Shown: in pieces, positions 21,201-31,962 of the stretch
Numbering within the stretch: the first letter of the stretch is position 1
Layout of the letters: every line of letters starts with the position of its first letter
Source: Alloascoidea africana
Lineage: Eukaryota; Ascomycota; Alloascoideomycetes; Alloascoideales; Alloascoideaceae
Assembly (NCBI GenBank): GCA_030581615.1
Contig: JAKTTT010000013.1
Location: 124,001-188,000, forward strand
Direction of reading: 5' to 3'
DNA length: 64,000 nt
The notes under the pieces: model-generated
What the model was told of the DNA's origin: nothing
The model's database searches: none
The model's input: the letters and a program-made list of their open reading frames with translations, nothing else
Made by a program: the position numbers and the translations under genes

Positions 21201-22374
21201 ACTGCCTTTGAGCAGCAAATTCTTTGACTGGAGTTGTGAGTATTTCCAAGAACCACAGTTGAACCGGTCAGACGTGGATGAGCCCGGAAGTGAAGAGTAT
21301 ATTGAACGAGTTTGGAGACGCAATAGGAATGAGCACATCATGGTAGAGACGCAGCCGCAAAAGGAACTCGCAGTAAATGGATCTTGGAAGACACAGATTG
21401 GCACGATCAACAATACAACCCAGCCCAAAAAGCTTCTTTTTTCACAGTTTGAACCAACGCTTGTTTCTATTGATGACCGCGACGGTGTTAGTGTTTGGGA
21501 TTGGTCGTCAAGTCAACTACTCAATCGGTTTTCCAACTGCAATCCTTTTGGCAGCAAGATCACCGAGGTCAAATTTCTAAATGAGGACGATGTGCCTTTA
21601 CTACTGACTGGTTCCAGCGATGGAGTGGTTAGAATTTTCAAGAATTATCAATCCGAAGAAAATGTTCAACTGGTGAGCGCATGGAGAGCACTTGCGGATC
21701 TGCTACTGACCAGTAGAAGCACAGGACTGGTTGCGGATTGGCAACAGAGTCGTGGAGCGCTTTTAGTTGGGGGTGATGTAAAAGTAATCCGCGTTTGGGA
21801 TGCTCCAAGAGAGTTATGCATTACCGACATTCCAGCGCGATCTGGAAGCACTATAACGTCTTTAACCTCTGACCAGGTAGCAGGAAACATTTTCGTTGCT
21901 GGGTTTGGAGATGGTGCTGTCAGAGTTTACGACCGAAGAAAAGATTCCCGCGATTCGATGGTCATGGTGTGGAGAAACCGAGGAGGATGGATTGTGAATA
22001 CCCATATGCAACGGGGTGGATACAGAGAGCTGGTCAGTGGATCTTCGGAAGGGTTTGTTAACCTCTGGGATATCCGAAAAGCTGGGGAACCTGTGGAGAG
22101 TTTTAGAGCCCATGAAAAGACAATGACCTCATTACAAGTCCATGAGCATGCACCTGTTATTGTCACTGGATCACGGTTGATCAGAGTATGGTCAACGGCA
22201 GGAGACATTGTGTCAACAATCAAAAACCCCAGTGGTTACATGCTTCAGAATCGTACTCCTTATGTTTCCGCGCTTGCCTTCCATCCACACCGGATGGTGT
22301 TGGCGGCGAATAGTTCACATGACACTCAAATTAGTCTGATCAATTGTACAGACAACTCACATCATAATTTTTGA
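18205..22374 (+). CDS. KOG1: TORC1 subunit Kog1 (Raptor), spliced, 1366 aa
   Basis: Kog1/Raptor is the substrate-recruiting subunit of TOR complex 1. Exons are 18205-18513 and 18583-22374. The intron (69 nt) has donor GTAACA, branch GCTAAC and acceptor TTGTTAG, and joins MNMLAK to MFYIYFEGKRHET. The conserved Raptor N-terminal caspase-like domain follows (TSAAIVVCLNLGVDPPD, HYNGHGVP, VYDCHSAGHIV), then a HEAT-like region (SNPLLRQWSCLCISQLW), then a seven-bladed WD40 propeller from about residue 1050 to the end. Length is close to fission yeast Mip1. The open frame extends upstream to 18181 without an ATG, so 18205 is the start. The KSP1-like kinase and AVT transporter elsewhere in the window act in related nutrient pathways, but are not adjacent. 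Confidence 0.96.
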
Positions 22375-22696
22375 TACAAAGAATACATGAAATGTGCCTA
22401 ACCTTTTTTCAATTTCTCTTTTTTTTTTCACCACTAAAAAAAAAGAAGGTTTTGTATGTATTTGTGGCTTGGCTACTTAAAACATAAAGACTTAATAAAA
22501 AAGTAAATCTAAAAAGCACTACTTGAGTGGGTGAAGTAAAAGCAAGGAGAGGTAATAAAAAAAATAAAAAAACCAAGTTTCACAACCTTTTGTATGTATC
22601 CCAGTCTAATAATAAATGTTTAAATTTTTTTTTTTTTAAATGAAAAAAATTTGTTGAATTCCGATTTTTTATTGGCTGCCTTTTGTTACTGGTTGC
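22375..22696. other. Convergent spacer between KOG1 and PRO1
   Basis: About 320 bp of A/T homopolymer-rich sequence between two convergent stop codons, consistent with shared 3'-end signals. No gene is seen. Confidence 0.65.
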
Positions 22697-24329
22697 CTAT
22701 GTTGTTGGGAAGAACGCGACATTATCCCTGTGAGAGACATATTCCGAATCGGCGTATCCCAAAACAGATTCAATCTCTTCGGTTGTTTTGCCCATTATCT
22801 GAGAAATTGCAACCGATGAGTAGTTCACAAGCGCTCTTCCAACTGCAATAGGTTCTTGGGATTTGTCCAATGAGCCATCCGAATCCCGCTGCACAACGGA
22901 GATGTTGACGCATTCGGTCTCATGGAAAGGACCCTTAACATCAACAACGTTCGAAGGAAGAAGACCCGTTCTACCAGTGGTAAGCTCTTCGTAAGCTTTG
23001 TTGTCCACGTAGACGGTTCCATGAGACTTTAGACCATGGAGAAGCCAAAAATGCTTATCCTGGATGGGCTGCTTCTGGGGCAAAAAGCGGGTATGGAGAG
23101 GGACATTTTTTTCTCTCAGTTCTTTCAGTTCCTGTGCCTGCACCAAGTCAAAATGGGAAGTATCTGTCGTCGAGGCAGATCCATTACTTGCATTTCCATT
23201 CAGATGCCCATTCACATGTTCATTCACAAGGACGCCATTCCCATTCGTATGGTACTCTTTGGCATTTTGTACTTCCTTTGATAGAACATGCTCGACAATA
23301 GCATTGATATTCCCGGGAACAGACGTTTTTGTAATGATCGTCATAACTCCAGCAGAGATGCCCAACTCGGCTGCAATCAGCTTCGTTGTCATCCCACCGG
23401 TCCCAACTGCACTACCGCTGGTGGAGGTATCCACGTTTTCAATGTTTGAAATGTCGTCCACAACCAATATAGGTTTGGCATCGGGATTCCTCCTTGGATT
23501 GTCTGTGTATAAACAATCAACATCTGTCATGAGAAACAGAAAATCCGCATTAATCATCCCTGCCGTGATGGCTGAGAGTGTGTCATTATCACCGAATCTG
23601 ATCTCCTAGACGCATTCAAAAAGTTCAGTTAGCCAAGAGGGAAAAACCACACATACACACAAGAAAATACGTACGTGAACGGATAAAGTATCGTTTTCAT
23701 TGACGATAGGAACCACGTCCATTCGAATCAGCTCATTAAGCGTGTTGACAGCATCCAAGTATCGACTCCGCTAAAACGAGTTTTCCTCGTTAGGTTAATT
23801 ATACCACCAGGGACACAAACATACAAGATACTTACATCAACGATGTCGTTTCTTGTGAGTAGGATCTGCGCAATTGGCTGATCCATCTGTCTGAACAAAT
23901 CATCCCATAGTCCAATCAAACGGCCCTGGCCAATGGCTGCCAATGCTTGGACAGATGAAAGTTTTTTCGGACGCTCATCCAGTCCAACCCGTTTGAGTCC
24001 GACAGCGATGCTTCCTGAGGAGACAACAATCACTTTATGTCCTTTTCTTTTCAGTTGAACAATCGCTTCAACGATCAACGACATGGTCGCAATTTTGAAC
24101 TCTTTCGTTTCCTCATCGCATAGTGATGAAGTCCCTAGAATATGGTGAAAAGGGGTAAAAAAGAACAGGGGGGAGGACTTTTGGTCAGCGTTCGTTCTCT
24201 CAATGGAGATGATGAGATGATATAACCCGACAGAAATAGTACGCAGATGCTTTCACATCGTCAGCGGTCCCCTTAGGACATACCTAGCTTGATGACTATA
24301 GTATAGCTCTTGTTTTCTTCACTAAGCAT
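22697..24329 (-). CDS. PRO1: Glutamate 5-kinase, spliced, 449 aa
   Basis: Catalyses ATP-dependent phosphorylation of glutamate, the first step of proline synthesis. Four exons: 24329-24284, 24134-23836, 23770-23675 and 23605-22697; joined length is exactly 450 codons. The start [16 protein letters not shown] joins [10 protein letters not shown] across intron 1 (149 nt), giving the amino-acid-kinase N-terminus. Further motifs are [33 protein letters not shown] and [12 protein letters not shown]-terminal PUA domain is present (about residues 330-440, including GRALVNYSS). Introns 2 (65 nt) and 3 (69 nt) each have CTAAC branch sites. PUA-linked forms are usually feedback-inhibited by proline; that is family knowledge. 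A TCACGTG site lies about 145 bp upstream. Confidence 0.96.
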
Positions 24330-24927
24330 TGTGGATTTTATTCGTTGACAAAACGTGGTTTGGATCGATGTTTTTTTTTCTGAAAAAGACGATGGTGATG
24401 TCACTGAAGAAGAACCCGGCTGTAAGGTCGATCCCGGCGGTCCTCTCTAATATTTATACTATGGGCAAAAGTCACGTGTGCTCCTGCCGCAGCGGAAGTT
24501 TATTTCGTCCCGGGAGAAGCAGCCTACGGGAGCTGAACAGGAGCCAAGCGACGGGAATTAAGCCTCAGCCTCGGCTCTGTTTTCGCTAAGGATCGGCAGG
24601 ACGGCCCGTGGATGGCACCTTGTTCTCTAGACACAGACGGACTACGCCGAGGACGAGAAGCGGCGGGACGAGACGAGCTGGGCCCAGTTGGCTCGTGTCG
24701 AGAGAAGAGTCCACAGGGTTGCGCATGGGAAGCAAACACATGGTCTAGAAGTCCGCTGTTTGGCCAATTACGCCCAATGACGACGAGACCAGGTAAAATT
24801 CTTCGAAGTAGTTAAACTTATTTACGCCTATTCGCGGATGTAGTATAACTCCAAGAGACAGAGCGAGAAAGCGATAGAGAAAACTTGTTTGAAGAAGCCG
24901 CTAGTACTAAAAAAAATAATTTCATAT
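24330..24927. promoter_or_regulatory. PRO1 promoter with a GC-rich island
   Basis: About 600 bp between PPE1's last exon and the PRO1 ATG. It contains a CACGTG at 24473-24478, a GC-rich block at about 24480-24740 and two CCAAT motifs near 24765-24777. The open frames within are treated as chance products of the GC-rich block. Confidence 0.5.
24473..24478. promoter_or_regulatory. E-box CACGTG upstream of PRO1
   Basis: TCACGTG core in the PRO1 promoter. Known yeast binders of this core are Cbf1-, Pho4- and Ino2/Ino4-type bHLH factors. Which acts here is unknown. Confidence 0.4.
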
Positions 24928-26376
24928 TCAATCTTTTCTCATCGTGCCCCATAACGGAGCAGGAACAGTATTCACTCTATCATTCCTCTTCCAAAAATCA
25001 ATAAGCTAAAACACACACTTCTGTTAGCAATGATATGCACGCCCCAGCTTGCAGGGGGAAACAAAACAAAGAAAGGGGGCAACTTACAGAGATTGCGGTC
25101 TTTTCAGGGACATCTTCATGGACAAAATGGCCTGAATCTGCGAACACAATCATTTGGTATTTCCCTGTTCATAGTCAGACGTTAGTATGAGCGTTTTTTT
25201 TTTTCCCTCTCTTTTTCTCTCTCTCAGACATAAACACAACTTACCTTGCATTTGACCAATCATCAGTTCTTTATCGAGATTATCCGTGCCAGCAAGAATT
25301 AGGAGTTTGGCCGGTTTCACCGTGACAAACTCTTTTGAAAGTCCCGTGAACCAATCTAAACCGTGAATAAACGTTAGTAAATATGTCACCTTTTTTGCAT
25401 CCTTGTTTGTTTTTGTCTTACCATCCCAATATGGCTCGGTTTTGAATAGATCTGCTATCCACGTCCAAGCGAAGCGTTTATCAACTGGCTTTTCAACCTT
25501 GTGTATCACACCTTGTAGAGACACAATTGCTGATTCCCGATTTTTGGGTGTTCCTCTTTTCAAATGCCACTCAAGTGCTTTGCTAAAACTCCTAAACCCT
25601 CTCGGCCTGTTTTGTAAATACTGATTCATGCCTCGAAGAGCCGCCACTGCTGCTCCTTCAACTACATCGAAAATCGCTATTCCTGATATCGGCAACCCCA
25701 AGTCTTGCTCTCTAATCAGAGCCTTTGTAATTATAGAACCTCCAAGACTGTGACCGATGAGAACCAGTGGTGGCGCATTGGCTCTTGTCCAGCCCTCCCG
25801 TCGCGCGAGCTCTTTCACAACGAAAATGTAGTCAGTAACAAAGGATTCGATAGAAAAATCTTTGGGGTCTATGACTTTTGTAAAACCATGGCCACGGGCA
25901 TCAAAGGCAAACGTCCCAGCAACTCCTTTTTCATCCTCGTTCAATGCGATAGATGGTAGTTCATCAGCCTCTTGTGTCATTATACTCCGGACTGTACGTG
26001 ACAGAAGCGCAAATGACAAACCACAGGATCCTGCCCCGTGGTGGAAGATAAATACAGGAGACCTCGATGTTGTCTTTGGAGGTGTGTAATACGTGTTGAA
26101 TACATTCCCCTTTTCATCTGTGAACTGGTCGTTTCGTTCAAAATAGTCCTTCCATGAAGCTGGAGTCACATCGTCTTCCTTATCCGCCGCCTCACTGCTG
26201 GAACCACCAGAGGGGAGAGAACTGCTAGAGCGCTCTCTCTGTCCGAGTACAAAACTAGGCAGATCTCCAATTGAATCCTCTTCTTCCTCTTCTTCATCAT
26301 CGTGGAACCTTAGGCCCATGGCTGCTTCTGCCTCCTGCAGTTTCTTCTGAAATAGCCGCCTTTGAAAGTCAGACAT
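24928..26376 (-). CDS. PPE1: Protein phosphatase methylesterase 1, spliced, 406 aa
   Basis: Removes the C-terminal methyl ester from the PP2A catalytic subunit. Exons: 26376-25422, 25355-25245, 25164-25088 and 25005-24928; joined length is a whole number of codons. It has an alpha/beta hydrolase fold with HHGAGSCGLSF, DARGHGFT, the nucleophile in GHSLGGS (Ser at about 210) and the late catalytic histidine in DSGHFVHEDVPEKTA, which is encoded only after splicing. Intron 1 (25356-25421, 66 nt) is stopless and in frame; removing it gives PYWDDWFTGLSKEF as in homologues. Introns 2 and 3 (80 and 82 nt) follow, and the end is LIDFWKRN...MRKD. The open frame extends upstream of 26376; MSDFQRRLFQKKL is the natural start. 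Confidence 0.95.
25356..25421 (-). other. Stopless 66-nt intron in PPE1
   Basis: Donor GTAAGA, branch TACTAAC and acceptor GGTTTAG. No in-frame stop, and divisible by three. Its removal restores the conserved PYWDDWFTGLS stretch. Confidence 0.9.
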
Positions 26377-26759
26377 AATGGGGGTATTCTCGAGGAAAAG
26401 TTTAAAAGAAAGTGATAAACAGATCTCTTTTGGAAGTTTGAGATGTTTGATTTTAGTTCTAACCCCCGTCGGAATCAAAACAAATCTATGGGTTGGCGGT
26501 TGTGGCTAATATCTGATGATGGCGATATCAGCGACTCTCCACTTCAACCTTCAACCTTCAACCTTCAACCCTTCACTGAGGATGGAAGGGAGCGCATCAC
26601 GACACTTTGAGATGAGCACATACCCGGACCACGCACTCTCCTATGGAGCCATCTTTTTTTCTTCTTCTCAGTTAGTTACTTATATTGCTATAATACCCAG
26701 CTACTCTAAATGTAATGTCTCTCTGTTCTAAGACCTTTATATCCCGCTTTCTTCACAGG
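26377..26759. promoter_or_regulatory. PPE1 upstream region with a CTTCAAC repeat
   Basis: About 380 bp between the AVT3 stop and the PPE1 start. It contains four perfect tandem copies of the heptamer CTTCAAC at 26542-26569. No gene is seen. Confidence 0.5.
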
Positions 26760-28826
26760 TTAAAAAATCCAGCTTGATAATGTTTGCATCGTTGTGTACA
26801 CCATCATCACAAGGCCAAGAGCAAATATCATGATATCTGCAATCTTCGCTGAAACGGTGCGAGCGCATGCTTTGTAGTGTAATAAAGGAGGGTATATGTA
26901 TATCAGAGGAATACAGGCAAAGCTGCCGACCAGTGAAACAAACCGGTCAAGGTCGTTAGAACCAATCCAGCTAATGGTGGCTGTCGCAAAGACAAGCCCA
27001 GCCCGGAACAAATTCTTTTGCCATTTGATCCTCTTGTTGTACTTGCCACTCCTAACGAAAAATCCATTTTCCAGAATTCGAATGGCAGGGAAAAGTTGTA
27101 AAGGCGTGCTCAAGAGGATTGCTAGGGAGTAAAGAAGCTGAATACCATTAACATAACCATTATCCTGGGGCAAATTCAAAATCACAACTGTCTTGACATC
27201 GGACCCAAAAGCACAATAGCACAGTGCTCCAATAGACACGAAAACAAATGTAATTCCAACCATGACTCCACCGAGAGCAGAGTTAAACTCAGAAGGCTGT
27301 TTCATAGATTCTTGTATTGGAATAAGCAACCCGATCCCTTCAAATGTGAAAATTGAAGTGCCAATGAATAACGTCCAGTCCTTGGGGTTGAAGAGTTGGA
27401 TATCAGCGACGCCGTTCTTGAATATTGTGTAGCCACTATAGTAGTAAAGGTACAAAACTCCTAGCATGATGAAAAAATCTGCAATTAGTGCAGTTCCCGA
27501 AAGTTTTGCAATGTTGCGAATCATAGATAGCGGAAGGAATATTAGCAGTTGAATAAGAATCAAAGTCTCGATTGCAAAATGGCTTTTCTGATTAGTGACG
27601 GCCAATATGAAAGCTTGCAAGTTTTCCGATGTGAATACAATGTAAGCTGAAGCAAACCCAATCTGAGAAATTACAATTGAAAAAAGAATCAACATTCTCA
27701 TTTTGGGCCCGTAGAGTCTTCCACCGATATCACCAAAACTATTTACATTCACCGCAAGCTTTGAATTGATGAGCAGGAGGAAGCACCAGTACGAAAGAAG
27801 AGCGGCAATTATGAGCGCCATTGAAGAGAAAAGCAGTCCACCATTCAAGAACCCCTTTGGAAGAAAAAGAATTCCTGTACCGACAAAACTTTTCAAAAGC
27901 AACATGACTGCTTTTGTGCCCGACACCAGCTTTGGGTTGTGTTTTCTCTTCATCGATTTTCTCGGATGCAGTAACGCAGTCTCTTCGTCATCGGGACCGT
28001 GCGCAATGCCATCGTCGACTATGGCGCTATCATCATAGTCCTCTTCCTCGTCGTCCTCATCCTCATCTTCCAACTCTTCACCGGCAAAATGGCCGTACAA
28101 AGTCAGAAACTCTATAAAATTCTTTGTTAGGAAAGTAGGCTTTACGTCTTCGTCGACGGGGAGCTTCCCAGTGGCCTTGTGCTTTCGATAGAGAAAGCTT
28201 CTCCGAAAACCTCCTGGCACCATCATGTCTTGCACTGTGATTGGCTCCTCGCCACCATCCAGTCTCATAGTACCAGTGAAGGATCTGGATCGGCTGCCTC
28301 GCATTATGGAGTTGGTAGCATGTTCTCGTTGCCAGTTGTAGAGTCCTCTCGTGATATCTCCTCCTTGGAGCTGTAGAGAATCAAATTCGTCCGTCGAAGC
28401 TGCCACCTCGGGGTCGTCTTCGTTAACCAGGTGGCGGCCAACTACCCTAACGACCTCGGGAGGAGGATTTTGCACATCGACAGAGGGTATTGAAGAAGCG
28501 TAGTTACTGTCGCCACCTATGGGATCAGCTGAATGTATAGAAGGAGCCTCCAAACCACGATTCTCCAGCTCGTTGGAGTTGACGCCCGCAGGGGGGTTTA
28601 TTCCGTATGTTGATGATGCTATATCCATATTTGACCGGGCAGGGCCCCTTAAGCTGAAACTGTTGGAAAGATAGGATGACTGGTAGCTGTCGGGAATTCC
28701 CAGGTCGAGAGTTGGGCGTCGGTACGAACCAGATTCACCTTCATTTTGGCTCTGTGCATTCCCTCTTATGCTTTTCGCGTGCGATGAGATCGATGACGCT
28801 CGAATATTCCGTGGGGAAGAGCTCAT
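26760..28826 (-). CDS. AVT3: Vacuolar amino-acid transporter, Avt3/Avt4 type, 688 aa
   Basis: AAAP-family transporter. Avt3 and Avt4 export neutral amino acids from the vacuole. Single exon. The first true ATG is at 28826 (MSSSPRN); two codons upstream in frame begin with TTG. A long hydrophilic N-terminal tail of about 300 residues, with Ser-rich and acidic segments (EDEDEDDEEEDYDD), is typical of the Avt3/4 branch. The membrane core starts at GTKAVMLLLKSFVGTGILFL and carries about ten to eleven helices with FGDIGGRLYG and FTFEGIGLLIPIQ. Overall length is near that of Avt3. It may cooperate functionally with TORC1, but no sequence signal here shows regulation. Avt3 and Avt4 cannot be separated by eye, so the symbol is provisional. 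Confidence 0.9.
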   Translation of the reverse strand: MSSSPRNIRASSISSHAKSIRGNAQSQNEGESGSYRRPTLDLGIPDSYQSSYLSNSFSLRGPARSNMDIASSTYGINPPAGVNSNELENRGLEAPSIHSADPIGGDSNYASSIPSVDVQNPPPEVVRVVGRHLVNEDDPEVAASTDEFDSLQLQGGDITRGLYNWQREHATNSIMRGSRSRSFTGTMRLDGGEEPITVQDMMVPGGFRRSFLYRKHKATGKLPVDEDVKPTFLTKNFIEFLTLYGHFAGEELEDEDEDDEEEDYDDSAIVDDGIAHGPDDEETALLHPRKSMKRKHNPKLVSGTKAVMLLLKSFVGTGILFLPKGFLNGGLLFSSMALIIAALLSYWCFLLLINSKLAVNVNSFGDIGGRLYGPKMRMLILFSIVISQIGFASAYIVFTSENLQAFILAVTNQKSHFAIETLILIQLLIFLPLSMIRNIAKLSGTALIADFFIMLGVLYLYYYSGYTIFKNGVADIQLFNPKDWTLFIGTSIFTFEGIGLLIPIQESMKQPSEFNSALGGVMVGITFVFVSIGALCYCAFGSDVKTVVILNLPQDNGYVNGIQLLYSLAILLSTPLQLFPAIRILENGFFVRSGKYNKRIKWQKNLFRAGLVFATATISWIGSNDLDRFVSLVGSFACIPLIYIYPPLLHYKACARTVSAKIADIMIFALGLVMMVYTTMQTLSSWIF

Positions 28827-29217
28827 TGACAAATTTTTTTAGATGATGTCGGGAAGCAAAATGGGTGTAATTTTCTAGGAAGAGAAATGGGAAAACTGCC
28901 GTACTGGAAAAAAGGCTTTCTGAAACGAGTAGTTGTGCCAGCAGTAAGCTCTTTCAGTGACGGGGCAGACAGGCAGGGGCCAGCAGGGGAGCACGAAAGA
29001 GAGCAGGAGAAGAAGCAGACACGGAGAAGAGAAGCAGACAGAAAAGGTCCCAGCGGTCACAGGCGAGCAATGAGCAACCACTCCAGCACCTCAGGCTCTC
29101 GGTTCTCTGGAGGTGATGCCATGGCCCGCTTTCGCGCCCTGGCCGCCCGCGGTCACGTGCGCCCCGGTTGCTGCGTAACTCTGGGCCGCCGGGCGGTCCT
29201 TCGGGCGGGCCTTCGGG
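28827..29217. promoter_or_regulatory. AVT3 promoter with GC-rich block and E-box
   Basis: About 390 bp that also carries the 3' end of SAF4. The block at about 29110-29230 is strongly GC-rich, with CACGTG at 29154-29159 and repeated CCTTCGGGC-like units. Confidence 0.5.
29154..29159. promoter_or_regulatory. E-box CACGTG upstream of AVT3
   Basis: TCACGTGC context about 330 bp upstream of the AVT3 ATG, inside a GC-rich block. The factor is unknown. Confidence 0.35.
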
Positions 29218-30412
29218 CTAGCACGATTCGGACTCGGACTCGGACTCTGAGTACTCGACTAGACGGGCCGTGTTGGTGTTCGTGTTCGTGTTCGTGTTCC
29301 TGGTCCTGTTCGTGTCTACGCCCGGCCGCTTGCTCTTGCTTCTGATGCCGGCCACTTTGGAATGAACCAGTGCCTCTGGGTTCAGAAAAGGGTCCTGGTC
29401 CTGTCGAGAGGTCCTGACCAGCTGCCGTATAAACCGCGAGCTGTTTTCTTTGTCCTGGCTCGGACAAACGCTGCTTTTAGTCCTGGACGGTACAATCGTG
29501 CTCGCCATGCGTTTTCCCAACTGTACCGTTTCCGAAGACCGTTTACTAAACTCCTTTGAGGATGAAACAACACCGTCTGCAGCAGATTTATCTGCAAGTG
29601 CCAGTGATAACGACATTCTGTCTCTGATTTCGTTTTTCTCCCTTTCCCGCTCGTTCATTTCTTTTTTCGTGCTCTACATGAATTCTCCGTTAGCATCCCC
29701 TTAAACAAAAAACAAAAGTCTCCAAAAAAAAACATACCCTAAAGATCTTTCTCAACTTTTGAGACTGGAGAAAATTATCATCCCATTGCCTTTTGTTTAT
29801 AATAATCTGTTCTTCAATCTGAGAATCGATCGCTTTTGCCTTCTGTTCCTGCTCCAGCTTCTTCTCCAACGTCGAAAGCGCATTACCCTGCTCTTCAGAC
29901 TCCAACTGGCCCGCTGCTTTCTCCAAGGATGATGATGATGGTGGGGCACGTTGTCTAGCCCCAGATAAAACAATGTATCTTGTGTTCTGGGGGTCCGTTT
30001 TTATCACAATGATATTTGAACAATGAGGGCATTTCAGAGTAAAAGTGAAAATAGGCGTAGAGTAATAGTTCCCAGCTTTTTGCTTTCCAGCATTAAATCG
30101 AACCCCTTGGTCTATATGGTTTTCGCATTTGGAGCAGAAAATGGCAAATGGAAGCTCAAACCTTACTGTAAGGATTCCCTTGTCAATGTTTCTGGCACGT
30201 TTACCCAGAGCATGTTTTTTGCCTTGTAATTGATTAAGCGTCTTAGTGCCATCTAACAAGTACTGTTAGAGCCCATTTCATCAAAATAAAATCCTAGAAG
30301 GGGATAAAAATACTTACCGTAATCGGGTGGATAGTACCGATTATATCCTTCAGTTTGTGTTAGCTCTTATGCAGTAGACAAAAGCCTTGATTACCTTCAA
30401 CATACCTTGCAT
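29218..30412 (-). CDS. SAF4: Saf4/CCDC130 (Cwc16-family) splicing factor, spliced, 335 aa
   Basis: Member of the Yju2/CCDC94/CCDC130 family of spliceosome-associated proteins. Exons: 30412-30406 (only 7 nt), 30347-30318 (30 nt), 30252-29738 and 29673-29218; total is 336 codons. The spliced start reads MQGYNRYYPPDYDGTKTLNQ, matching the family N-terminus. The zinc-binding core has two C-x2-C pairs (residues 52/55 and 87/90: CSKCENHI, CPHCSNII), with QGVRFNAGKQKAGNYYSTPI between them. KLRKIFRSTKKEMNERERE continues across intron 3 (64 nt). The tail holds Asn-Thr repeats and a Ser-Glu repeat ending in Cys. Intron 1 (58 nt) ends in AAG rather than the usual pyrimidine-AG. The conserved reading across all joins makes the model secure. 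Confidence 0.94.
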
Positions 30413-30784
30413 TATAGATACCCTATCTCTGCAGTACAACAAGACCTTGTTTCTGCTACCAGAATATGGGGATTTTTCTTCTTCACAAACACCGATGCAC
30501 ACTATAAGAACCGAGATGAAGAAGGAAGAGGTGTTGGAAAGTGTTCAGCATTAGAGGTGGTTACCCGCACTACAGATTCTGTTATCCACACACGCTACAA
30601 TTCAAGCATGAAAATATACATTGAGTCCAATACAATTTGTTGCAAGAGAGCTTGGTGCTGAGAATTGGTTGGTCTATAGGTGGGGTAAGATCAAGTTATA
30701 AAGTGTCTCAGACACCCATTCCGTTTATCATAATACTAATTCAATAAAAATCTCATACTTATTATTGTACAACATAAAATCTCC
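30413..30784. other. Spacer between RPC25 and SAF4
   Basis: About 370 bp containing the SAF4 promoter and RPC25 3' end. A short plus-strand open frame here (30407-30661) has no support. Confidence 0.55.
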
Positions 30785-31584
30785 TTAATCCCACCATAGT
30801 GTCGGACCCATTCCATCAGTGTCACAAGATGCGAGGAGGGCATAAGGAGGTAACCGTTCCTGTTCTGCCTTCTCTACATCTTCCGGTGTTGGATACTCAC
30901 GGATAGGTTTTTTGGGCTTAACATCGTTAAAAATTTCTTGTTCCACTCGAAATCTGATCTTTTCATCAACATCTAAATAAAGAACCTGTTCTTCAGTCTT
31001 CCAAAGCCACGTTTTCTCTTTATCGTCACTGTACTAGATGTTAGTGGATGGCCACCCCTACTTGCTTCAGTTTGACAAACTTACTACTCGCAACCTTCAA
31101 AAAGTAAATGACTGGGAATAAATATATCATCAAAAAACCCCATCTTGACTATGGAATAGGATATTGGGTCAGAGTTGCGTCTTGAACATGCAATTGCGAC
31201 CCTTGTCACAGATTCATACCTTTAATGCCCTCAGGTAAACACTGAGAAATCCAACCGAACAGCACCTCCCCCGCAAATGGTTTGAAGATGACCATCCTGA
31301 AAGTAGCTTTTTATCGCTTCTTAGTTCCAACTTGTAATGCAAAACCTGCAGTCCAGCATCTAGTAGCAGCTCTTACTTTTGACATAGATGGAGCCATCGC
31401 CAGGCTTGATAAGCCCATCATCTGCCTTCAACAGGTCATAGAGATAAATACAGAGACCGACGTTCGCAACCACTCTGTTGGAGTACTTTGTGTTTATCTC
31501 ATTCTCTAGCGCCTTTTCGATCTCCACGCCAAACGTGTCTGGAGAGATCCTGATCAGGTCCGAGAGCAACGCGAGAGCCAGCAT
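30785..31584 (-). CDS. RPC25: RNA polymerase III subunit Rpc25 (Rpb7-like), spliced, 200 aa
   Basis: Stalk subunit of RNA polymerase III, homologous to Rpb7/POLR3H, which acts in initiation with Rpc17. Exons: 31584-31377, 31306-31220, 31148-31085 and 31028-30785; joined length is 201 codons including stop. The N-terminal tip domain reads MLALALLSDLIRISPDTF and SNRVVANVGLCIYLYDLL, then GDGSIYVK joins TTFRMVIFKPFAGEVL. The S1-like region has KMGFFDDIFIPSHLLF and WLWKTEEQVLYLDVDEKIRF, and the end is MGPTLWWD, the usual WW terminus. Introns are 70, 71 and 56 nt; intron 1 uses an A-rich AAG acceptor. The most upstream in-frame codon is GTG, so I took the ATG at 31584. It is divergent from SDH1. 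Confidence 0.94.
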
Positions 31585-31962
31585 CCCGCCAAATTCACAC
31601 ACGCGCCTGCTGCGTATCTGAGAAGAACAGAGGGCTGCTGACTAACAAATCCCCAAAAAACCAAATCACGTGCGCACTGTGTCTAGCAGGAAGTCTCGTG
31701 AACTCCGACAAAAGTCCGAAAAACGTCCGAAAACGCGGGCTAAAATCCTTGCAAAAAGATTACGGCATGTAGCCCCATTGTGGGCCCGCTGATTGGCTGA
31801 TCCGACCCCAGATTTTTTCTTTCCATTCAGGTCCACCATACCCGGCCATAAAACCTGGAGTGTCCGCCCACAAGCTGGTCCTTTTTTTACCTGTTGTCTC
31901 TTGTCGGTTCTTGTCTCATCCGGTTCTGAAATAAATCAAAAAAAAAAACAAGACTTAGAAGA
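31585..31962. promoter_or_regulatory. Divergent RPC25/SDH1 promoter
   Basis: 378 bp shared by two divergent genes. It contains CACGTG at 31667-31672, close to RPC25, and an inverted CCAAT box (ATTGG at 31792-31796) about 165 bp before the SDH1 ATG. CCAAT boxes bound by the HAP complex drive respiratory genes including SDH in yeasts; use here is inference. Confidence 0.55.

Noticed and set aside
29153-29467. Open frames on both strands in the GC-rich block near the SAF4 end
   Set aside because: Few stops are expected in GC-rich sequence; the SAF4 frame at 29218-29673 is the one supported by the exon join and family match.
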